NCBI GenBank assembly: GCA_964572825.1
Contig: CAZNGS010000006.1
Location: 38,036-102,035 of the forward strand
Direction of reading: 5' to 3'
DNA: 64,000 bases
Origin: CAYVBE01 sp964572825
GTDB lineage: Bacteria; Planctomycetota; Brocadiia; SM23-32
The notes beneath the pieces were generated by a model, which saw only the letters and a list, made by a program, of their open reading frames with translations, did not search any database and was not told the origin of the DNA. Shown here piece by piece: positions 7,707-16,500 of this stretch. Both the position numbers and the translations under genes were made by a program. Position 1 is the first letter of the stretch. Every line of letters begins with the position of its first letter.

Positions 7707-10289
7707 TCAGCAGTGCCGCATCGCCGCGCGGAGGCGGTCCCGGAGCACTCGGGCGGCCGCGCGCACGTTCGGCTCGTGCAACGCCTCGTGGTGATAGCCG
7801 GGCACGCGATGCACCTCCAGTTCGTCGCACCATTCGTCCCAGCCCTTCCGGGGGTCCCGGAGGGCCAGAACGCGCGTCCCCGAAGACCACAGATAGGTGA
7901 TGCGGCCCGGGTAGGGGTGCAGCTCATAGCGTCGGGCCGCCAGTCGGCTGGCCTTGATGGTCTCGGACACGCACCCCCGCAGGGAGACCCCTCGTTCGCA
8001 GGCCGGAAAGAGGAGTTTCGCCGCCCGCAACGCCGTTTCCGCCAGGCCCCGGGGGGAAGAGGCCGCGCGGTTTATCCATCCGTACGCTCCCCAGAAGGGA
8101 GCGATCCGGGGCACGCGGCGCAGCGTGTCAACCATCGCCAGCAGGTCCACTTTCTCTCCCTGCTCGGCGAGGCGGCACGCCATCTCGAAAGCCACCGTGC
8201 CCCCGGCGGAGATGCCTCCCATCAGGAACGGCCCCGCCGGCGCGATCTCGCGGACGCGGGCCAGGTAACGATCGGCCAGCTCCGTCACCTCGAAAGGCGG
8301 CTCCAGCCCCCGCACGGGCCAGGGACTGAGCCCGTAGAGCGGCTGTTCACCGCCCAGGTGTTTCGCCAGGGGGAACAGAACCCAGGCCGTGCCGGGGCAG
8401 ACGAAGAAGAACGGCGGCTGTGTGCCTTCCGGCTGGATGGGGACGAGTTCGGAGGAACGCAGGGGGGTCCGTCCGTTTGCCAGAACCGCGGCGAGCTCTC
8501 GGGCCGTCGGCGCGCCGTAAAAGAGCGGCGCGGGGATATCCCGTCCCGTTACGGCCTCGAGCCTGGCGAGCATGCGGGCGGCCGTGAGCGAGTCGCCCCC
8601 CAGTTCGAAGAAATTCTCCCCCGGCGAGACGCGGTCCACGCCGAGCATCTGCTGCCAGACCGCGCTCACCAGCCGGAAAGCCGCGTTCGGCACCGATTTC
8701 TGAGCCCGGTCCGTCCCCTGCGCGGCGGCATCCAGGCACCTGCGAGCCAGCGCGGAGCGCCGCACTTTGCCGGAGCGCGTCCGCGGCAGTTGGTCGCCAA
8801 TGAAAACGCGTTTGGGCACCTGCGCGAGCGAGAGCCGGTGAGCCGCGAAGCGGACGATCTCTTCTTCTCCGGCCGTGCAGCCTTCCCGCGGCACGACCAT
8901 CGCCGCCACCTCTTCCCCGAGCCGCTCGTCCGGGTAGCCGAAGCAGGCCGCCTCGGCGACCCCGGGATGCCCCAGCAGGACCTGCTCGACCTGGCGGGGA
9001 GAAATCATCTCGCCTCCCCGGTTGATCAGCTCCTTCAGCCTGCCCGTGATGAACAGATACCCGTCGTCATCCACGTAGCCCATGTCGCCGGTGCGCAGCC
9101 AGCCGTCGCGGAAGGCTTCTTCATTCAGCCTGTCGCTGCCCTCGTAGCGGCGGATGACGTTCCGCCCACGGATGAGGATCTCGCCCTCCCGCCCGTCGGG
9201 CAGAGGTCTGCCCTCCAGGTCGGCGATGGCAACCTCGGGCCCCAGGGGGACGCCCACGGACCCCGGTTTGCGGCGACCCGGCGGCAGGAGGTTGCTGGTG
9301 ATCTGGGGGGATGCTTCCGTCATACCGTAAGAGTCGATGACCGGGACGCCGAAGGTTTCCTCCAACCCCTTCATCACCTGCACGGGCAGGGGACTGGCGG
9401 CCGAGGCGATGAACCGCAGCCGGTGCGCCACGCCGCCCCGTTTGGCCCGGTTCGCCTGGACCAGCACGTCCCGGTGGATGGCCGGAGAGCCGGAGTACCA
9501 CGTCGCCCCCGATTGAACCAGCCATCCCGGGCAACTGGCTGCCGGAAATCCCGAAGTGCAATAGACGCTGCCGCCGGACAGCAGCGGTGCCAGAACGCAC
9601 CGCACCAGGGCGTGGATATGAAAGAGCGGCATCGCGTTGAGGCAACAGTCCGCCGGGCCAAGTCGGCAGACCGTCGCGATGGTCAGCGCACTGAAGCAGA
9701 GGTTATCGTGTGTGAGCGGAACGAGCTTGGGACGGGACGTGGTGCCGGAGGTCTCCAGCAGCAGGGCCACCTCCCGGGGGCCGGGGACCCGGGGCCTCAC
9801 GGGAGACCGTCGCGGGCCTGCCACCGGTTCGAGCTCTCCCAGGCAAGCACCGTGTGGATGCGCGTCCACGACCGGAACACCGCACCTGGCGGCTGCCTGG
9901 TAAAGTCCCGGTACCGCCCCGGCGGCCCTCAGAACTGCGTCCGGCCGAAGGCGGCTCAGACGCCGGGTGAACCCCTCCGTGCCCAGGTCCGGGTCCAGCG
10001 GTGCGCAGGCCGCGGCGCTGGCAACCGCCAGGAAAGCCGCCGCCATGGCCGGCCCGTTGGGCAGCGCGACGGCAACCCGCGCCCCACGACCTATGCCCAG
10101 CCCTGCCAGGGCCCCACGGGTCCGCTCCAGCTCCTCGGCCAGTTGCCCGTAGGTCAGCGGCGGGCACTCGCCACCCAGCAGCGCCGGGGCATCCGGAGCG
10201 GCCCGCGCACCGGCCCGCAGACACTGCGGGATGCTGAGCGGCTCGGAGGGCAGCGACAGGATCTGTTCGATGGGGCACGGTGCAGCCAT
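7707..10289 (-). CDS. Adenylation - carrier - thioesterase protein (NRPS-like, 860 residues)
   Basis: GGAGG lies 5 bases before the ATG at 10289. Residues 20-515 are an AMP-forming acyl/aminoacyl-activating domain: TSGTT (180-184), YGMTE (321-325), GWLRTGD and the catalytic Lys508 in RSGK. Residues 535-605 are a carrier domain with phosphopantetheine site Ser567 in GGDSL. Residues 620-855 are an alpha/beta-hydrolase thioesterase with nucleophile Ser694 in GISAGG and a His-rich end (GYHHEALHEP). There is no condensation domain. It is the last gene of the polyketide operon, 31 bases after the free carrier protein. Likely role: activate a carboxylic acid and load or release the product. The substrate cannot be told by eye. 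Confidence 0.9.
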   Translation of the reverse strand: MAAPCPIEQILSLPSEPLSIPQCLRAGARAAPDAPALLGGECPPLTYGQLAEELERTRGALAGLGIGRGARVAVALPNGPAMAAAFLAVASAAACAPLDPDLGTEGFTRRLSRLRPDAVLRAAGAVPGLYQAAARCGVPVVDAHPHGACLGELEPVAGPRRSPVRPRVPGPREVALLLETSGTTSRPKLVPLTHDNLCFSALTIATVCRLGPADCCLNAMPLFHIHALVRCVLAPLLSGGSVYCTSGFPAASCPGWLVQSGATWYSGSPAIHRDVLVQANRAKRGGVAHRLRFIASAASPLPVQVMKGLEETFGVPVIDSYGMTEASPQITSNLLPPGRRKPGSVGVPLGPEVAIADLEGRPLPDGREGEILIRGRNVIRRYEGSDRLNEEAFRDGWLRTGDMGYVDDDGYLFITGRLKELINRGGEMISPRQVEQVLLGHPGVAEAACFGYPDERLGEEVAAMVVPREGCTAGEEEIVRFAAHRLSLAQVPKRVFIGDQLPRTRSGKVRRSALARRCLDAAAQGTDRAQKSVPNAAFRLVSAVWQQMLGVDRVSPGENFFELGGDSLTAARMLARLEAVTGRDIPAPLFYGAPTARELAAVLANGRTPLRSSELVPIQPEGTQPPFFFVCPGTAWVLFPLAKHLGGEQPLYGLSPWPVRGLEPPFEVTELADRYLARVREIAPAGPFLMGGISAGGTVAFEMACRLAEQGEKVDLLAMVDTLRRVPRIAPFWGAYGWINRAASSPRGLAETALRAAKLLFPACERGVSLRGCVSETIKASRLAARRYELHPYPGRITYLWSSGTRVLALRDPRKGWDEWCDELEVHRVPGYHHEALHEPNVRAAARVLRDRLRAAMRHC

Positions 10290-10320
10290 TCAGCCTCCGC
10301 AAGCGCAGTCTGGCGGGCCA

Positions 10321-10584
10321 TCACGATCGGCGAGACCCCCGCCGCACCAGGGCGGCGAGGTCACCCACCGTGCGCAGCTTCAGCAGATCCTCCGGCCGGA
10401 ATCGCACTCCCCGGACGGCCTCCAGCCGTGTCAGGACCCTCAGCATCTGAGCCGAATCCAGCGGCACATCCTCTCCCAGCACCGAGTCTCGTCCCACCTC
10501 GCAGCCGGAAAGGTCAACATACTGACCGATGACGGCGACCACGTCGTCCAAAACCACGTCTGCGCTGCTTTGGTGCGATGTCAT
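10321..10584 (-). CDS. Free acyl carrier protein (87 residues)
   Basis: The ATG at 10584 overlaps the TGA of the polyketide synthase (ATGA), giving translational coupling; a longer upstream frame exists but is less likely. The protein is helical and acidic in its first half, with the 4'-phosphopantetheine attachment serine at Ser44 in PLDSAQML. Length and motif fit a discrete carrier protein. It sits between the synthase and the adenylation-thioesterase protein, so it probably shuttles acyl groups between them, and the phosphopantetheinyl transferase domain of the synthase could modify it. The DS motif lacks the usual preceding G, so it is divergent. Confidence 0.8.
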   Translation of the reverse strand: MTSHQSSADVVLDDVVAVIGQYVDLSGCEVGRDSVLGEDVPLDSAQMLRVLTRLEAVRGVRFRPEDLLKLRTVGDLAALVRRGSRRS

Positions 10585-13500
10585 GGCGCGTCCCGCGTCT
10601 GTGTGGCTACTGCGTAAAAGCAATTGTGACTTCGGAGGCAGACCGCCCGGACCGCAAGGCCGGCCTCCGAGTCGAGGTCCACGACGATGTAGCGTCCGTC
10701 CAGTCGGGCGGTCCGCACCCGCAGGTTCGTCATAGTCAAAGAACTCCCGCCCGCGGTCTTCAGAGCGGCCTCCTTGGCGACCCAGAGGTTCATCAGCGTG
10801 GGCACCTCCAGCTCCCCCGTGCTTTCCCGCGTTGAGCGCACTTCGTCTGCGGTGCAGAACCTGCTCTGGAAGCGGTGGATGTCGAAGGCGACTTTCTCGA
10901 CGTCTATGCCCACCGGGGCGGACTCCAGGGCGGCGGCCACCGCGAGCCCCTGGCTGTGCGCGATGGAGATGCGCGGCGTCTTCCCGGCATCACGCGCCCG
11001 CAGTGCGGGTGCTCCCTGCGCGTCGGGCAGCACTTCGAGCTCTGCCGCGGCCACTGTATCCCCTCGCAGGGACCGGACCGCCTCCTTGGCACAGATGCGT
11101 CCTGCCAGCCATTCGGACCGCCGTTTCGGGTGCGTGAGCCCTTCAAACAGCTCACGCTCCCGTTCGGAGAGCCATTCGTCCAGGAAATCTCCCTCCCCCG
11201 TCGCCTCCAGGGCGTTCATCACCAGGGGGATCTCCACCTCGGTCAGGCTCAGGCGCGTGGCCAGTCCAAGGCGCTGCGCGATTTCTCTGCGCTGGGGATG
11301 CCATCGCAGGTCCTCGAAGATGGGCCTCTCGGCCTCCGTGCGGTCGGGCTTCTCCGCGCGCACGCTGATCGCGCGCCGTATCCGCTCCCGGACGACGCCC
11401 AGGGCGTCCACACCCTCGATCTCATTGGAGAAGCGGCGCCCCTGCCAATCGCCTATCCGGGACCGGCAGCGGCGGGCCGTTGACGGCAGGTCACGCTCGT
11501 AGAACCGTATGGACTCGATGCTCTCCACATAGTGTGCCGGATTGGCCGTGGCGAACACGTCCGGGAGGGAGGCGAGGTAAAGCACGCCATCGAGTCGGAG
11601 GCAGTCCCCCGTGAACCGATCCTGTGACGCGGCGGAGCCCGGTGGCCCGAATACATCGCCGACTATGCTGTCGACGGCCACCGACTGGATCGCGCGGATG
11701 TTCCGAAAACCTCCGCGCCGCCCCCGGGCCAGGCGCGTGTCCCAGAAGGCGTCCATCTCCACGGCGTGATCGCCAAGCGCATGGCGAACGACCAGCAGGG
11801 ACGGCTCCGGAGGCGGCCGGCGGGTGCCGAACACGGCCACGCACGTCGCGTGGGACACCCGCTCGGCGTCCCCCCCGTGCGGCGGCCGGAACATGGTGAA
11901 CACCTCGCACTCGAACGCTTCATTCTCCCCTCTCGCATCCGTGCGGACGGCCAGGGTGTTGAACCGGCGCGGCTCACCGCGGGGAAATCGCATGGGTCGC
12001 AGCAGTCGGACGTCCCGGACCTCAACGAGGGCCTTTCGCGGGTCCGCCAGGACGCCTGCCGCCTCCGCCATCATCTCCACGGCCGCCGCGCCCGGCAGCA
12101 GGGCCTCTCCCGCCACCCGGTGGTCTCTGGCCAGGGGATCGCCTTTCGGGTCGAAAACGCTGACGCCCCGGGCCGTGTCATCCCCGGTGACTTCGACGGT
12201 GTCCAGCAGGGGATGCGGGTCGGTTGCACCGCCTCCCGCAAGCAGCACACCGAACGGCTCCTCGCCCCGGAAAGACGTCGTCTCACTTTCTGTGGCCTGC
12301 AGTTCAGCGATGAAGTATTCGACGCCGTGTGCCTCCCGCACAAACGATCCCCCGGAGAGCCGCACCCGCTCGATGATCTCCCCCACCCGTGTCATCCCGA
12401 CGTTCAGCCAGGGACCATACACCAGGTTGAGCCAGCGCCCCTCCCTGTCGGCCCGTGCGGCAGCCGTCAGAAGCGAGGCCGTCTCGTGGCCGACGGAGTA
12501 GGAGGCCATGCCCATGTGGCCCCAGCGTCCGACGATGCTGGAGACGTTCACGAACGTATCCACTTCTGCATCCCCCAGGGCAGCCAGCAGGTTGGCGGTG
12601 CCGATCGCTTTGGGGCGCAGCCCCGCGATGAACCGGTCCGGTTCCAGCTCTTCGATCCGCTTTTCCACCAGCGAACCCGCGCCGCTCACCACCAGGTCGA
12701 TGCAGCCGAAACGCTTTATGATTTCCCGTACGAGCTGCTGCACCGCAGCGGCGTCTGTCACATCGCACCGGCGGTACTCGACGCCCGCCGCCATCCGGCG
12801 CAGCAGCGCCAGATTGTGGCGGCGCTCCTGGTCCCACACCCGGCGCCAGGCCGCCCTGTCCACCTCGGCGGGCACAACTCGTCCATCCGATGCACGGAGC
12901 TCCCTGATGAGCGCGGCCCGCTCAGTCTCGAAACTCTCGGGTTCTGCGGGGTCGGCCGCGGTGAGGTCCACTTCGCTGCGGCCGACCACGATGAAGTGCA
13001 CCTTTGCCCGGCCGGCAAGCTCCCGGCACATGGCGGCGGTGATGCCGCGCGCTCCGCCCACGGCCAGAACCACCGAGCCTTCCTTCAGGGGCGGCTGGTC
13101 CGAGGGTGCTCGATCGGCGGGCACCCAGTGAATCTCGTGGCGCCGTCCGTCCACGTAGCCGATCTCCGGGTGGCTCGGTGCGGCCGACATCTCCGCCACC
13201 ACGCGCGCGGCAACTTCAGCCGGGTCGGTCTCGGGCTCGAAATCGATGTACAGGACGTCGAACAGATCGGGATGATCGGAGAACATGCATCGGCTCAGGG
13301 CCAGTCCCACTGCGGACAGCGCGTGGGGGGCCTCCACCGCCGTTGCGCCCAGGTCTCCGCCCAGGGGCGTGGCCTCGACCCAGAGACATTTCTCCCGGCG
13401 CTCTTTGAGGGTCTGGACGATCTCCTGCGCCAGGGCCAGCAGCTTGCGGCTGCGTCTGTCGAAAACCCGCTGCCAGTCTTCGCATTCCCCTGGCGTGGCC

Positions 13501-16500
13501 CCGGACTGGCGCGCCCAGCCGCACAGGTCCACGACCACGTCCGGGTGCTCCGGGAGGCCATCGTCGTCCATCGCGACCGTCATGACGGAGGCGCCGCTCG
13601 AGATGAGGCGGGCCTTCAGGGCCTCGGTCGGGGCGCCGGCAGCGGTCAACAGCGCGACTTTCCGGCCGGCGAGTCGCCCTTCATCCGCCGCAGCCGGCGG
13701 CCCCACCTCCCGCAATTCACACACGAGCCGGTGGCAGTCCGTTCTCCATTCGGTTTCGTCCGCAGCGGGTGGCTCGACCACGGGTGTGGTAGACTCCCCG
13801 CCGCTCAGGGTTTCCCGCACAACCCGCACGACGCCCCGGACGGTGCTGAGGTGTTCCCGGGTGCGCATCTCCGGGCTGGACCCCAGTTCGACTCCGAAAC
13901 GGCCCTCCAGCTCGTTGAGTATCTCGGTCCGCTTGATGGAGTCCAGGCCGAGCTCAGCTTCCAGGTCCAGGTCCAGGTCGATGGCATCGGGGGGATAGCC
14001 CGTGCGACGGGCAAAGACGTCGATGACCTCACTGCACAAGGGGTCGTCATTGTCCTCATCCGGTGCAGCGACGCTCTCCGCGAAGTCCCGGAAATCCAGC
14101 CGCGCGATGTTCTCCAGCATCTCCTGGAGGAACGGTCGCCTTGTCGCCAGGTAGCGTTCAACTGCCTCGCGGGGCGCATCCTGGAGCGCCGCCGCGAACG
14201 GATCGGATGCCTGCGAGGCCCCCCTTCGGGTCTCCTTGCTTTCCCCTCCGGTGCGAACCGCCGGGATGGGCTGGTGGGACGTCTTCAACCCACGGCGCCA
14301 GTGGGGGAGCACGGCGGGCAGGTCTACGTGGAGCCCACGGGCAAAGCAGTACGCCAGCGCGTGCAGCAACTGGGCGGCGGGAGAGACGCCGCGCACGTTC
14401 GTGGCAAAGCTCCAGTGCGGCCGCTCGCCGAGGATATTGTCGGTGAAGCTGCACAGGACGGATCCGGGGCCCACCTCCAGGAACAGACGGACTCCCGCCG
14501 CGTAGAGCGACTCGACGTTGGCCATAAACTCTACAGGGCTGACCAGATGCCTGGCCAGCGCATCGCGCAGTTCCTCGGCGAAGTTCCCGTCCGCCCGGTA
14601 GGCGGTGCCGGTCAGGTTGCACTGGACGGGGATTTCTGGCCGGCGCACGGGCAGGTACTCCAGGGCCTCACGGAAAGGGCCGACACAGGGCGACATGAGG
14701 TCGGTGTGAAAGGCGCTGGAGACGCGCAGGCGCCGGCATCGGTACCCGCGCTTCTCGAACAGCTCCAGCGACCGGTCCACGGCGGCCGTCTCACCGCTTA
14801 TGACGCTCTGCATCCGACAGTTCTTGTTCGCCACCACTACCAGGCCCTGCACGTCGCGCAGCACGTCCTCCACCGCGTCGGCCGGGGCCGCCACGGCGGC
14901 CATGGATCCACTGCGATGGCATTGCTCGTAGGCCCTGGCGCCCCGCACGCAGGTCACAGCGCCGGTTGCCTCGAGCCCGAAGATGCCGGCCGCGTGCAGC
15001 GCGCCGTATTCCCCCACGCTGTGGCCCGCTGCCATGTGTGGCCGAATGCCCGCCCTGCGCAGGAACAGGTCGATGGCGCACCACATGGCCAGCAGCGCCG
15101 GGTGGTTGTAATCGGTGCGAACCAGGTTCTCTTTCAGTTCCTCCAGTTCTTCTTCGCCCGGCTTGCCGTTCGGGAAGATCACCGGCAGGATGTCGTGGCC
15201 GGTCCAGCGCCTGGCCACCGCCGCAACGTCCTCGACAACCGGGCCAAGAAAGGGGAAAACGTCCAGCAGGTCGCCGCCCATACCAACGTACTGGCTGCCC
15301 TGGCCGGGGAAGAGAAAAGCGGTCCTCGCCCCATCTGCCAGGGGATCTTCGCCATAGTACACCCCCTGGGCGGAAGTTATCTCGGAGCGGTCCGGATCGG
15401 CCAGCGTTTGCCGGGCAAAGTGCAGCTTGGAGCCCAGATGCCGCGCGTCCCGCGCAAGCACGGCCAGCGAGCAGCGGCCGTGGCCGCACCTCTCCCACAC
15501 CTGCCGGGCCAGGGACGCCAGGGCCTGGCCGGAGTCCGCCGCCGCCTCCGCCTCCGCGTCGGCGATCTGCTCCAGCATCTGCCGACGCTCCGGAGCGCGG
15601 AAGAGAAACAGTTCCGAGGGCAGACGACTCTGCCCCGCCGGAGCAGCCGGGGCCTCCGCCGTCACGCGGGGCGGCTCCTCCAGCACCACGTGGAAGTTCA
15701 CTCCCCCGAATCCGAAAGCATTGACGGCGCCGCGCAGCGGCAACCCGTCGTCCGGCCAGGGAGATGGTTCGGTGATCAAGTAAAAGGGTGACGATTCCCA
15801 GTCGTAGTCGTTGCGGGGCTGTTCGCAGTTCATGGTGGGGGGCAGCAAGCCGTGGTGCACGGCGAGGGCAACTTTGATCAGCCCCCCTATGCCGGCCGCC
15901 GTCTTCATGTGCCCCACCATGGACTTGACCGACCCCAGGGCCACGGACCGGCGCCGCTCCACGTAGGGTCCGAACACCTGCGTGAGGGACGAGAGCTCCG
16001 TGGGGTCCCCGGTCCGAGTGCCCGTCCCGTGCGCCTCCACCAGGCCGATGTCCCCCGGCGTGAACGGCGCGCCCTGGTAGGCGCGCCGCATGGCCTGCAC
16101 CTGGCCGGGAACGTGCGGGGCCGTGACGCTCCGGGCCGACCCGTCGCTCGAGCTGCCCACCGCGCGGATGACAGCGTAGATGCGGTCACCGTCGCGCACC
16201 GCGTCCGGGTAACGTTTCAGCACGACCATGCCGACCCCTTCGCCCATCACGAAACCGTCCGCCCTCTCGTCGAAGGGGAACGCCCCCGTGTCGGAAAGGA
16301 CCCCCAGGCTGGAGAACATGACGTAGGTGGCCGGGTCCATGCGCGTCTCCACGCCGCCCGCCAGCACCAGGTCGAACTGGCCGCTGTGCAGGCCCTGGAT
16401 TCCGGCGTTGACGGCCGCCAGAGAAGAAGCGCACGCTCCATCCAGCGTGAAGCTGACGCCCCCCAGGTTGAAATGGTTGCAGATGCGTCCCGCGAAGACG

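Noticed and set aside
7635..10532. A 965-codon plus-strand frame opposite the adenylation-thioesterase gene
   Set aside because: Shadow frame; the minus-strand protein has complete catalytic motifs throughout.
11766..15791. A 1341-codon open frame on the plus strand inside the polyketide synthase gene
   Set aside because: It is an antisense shadow of the high-GC synthase: no domain, low-complexity Arg/Gly/His composition, no ribosome site.
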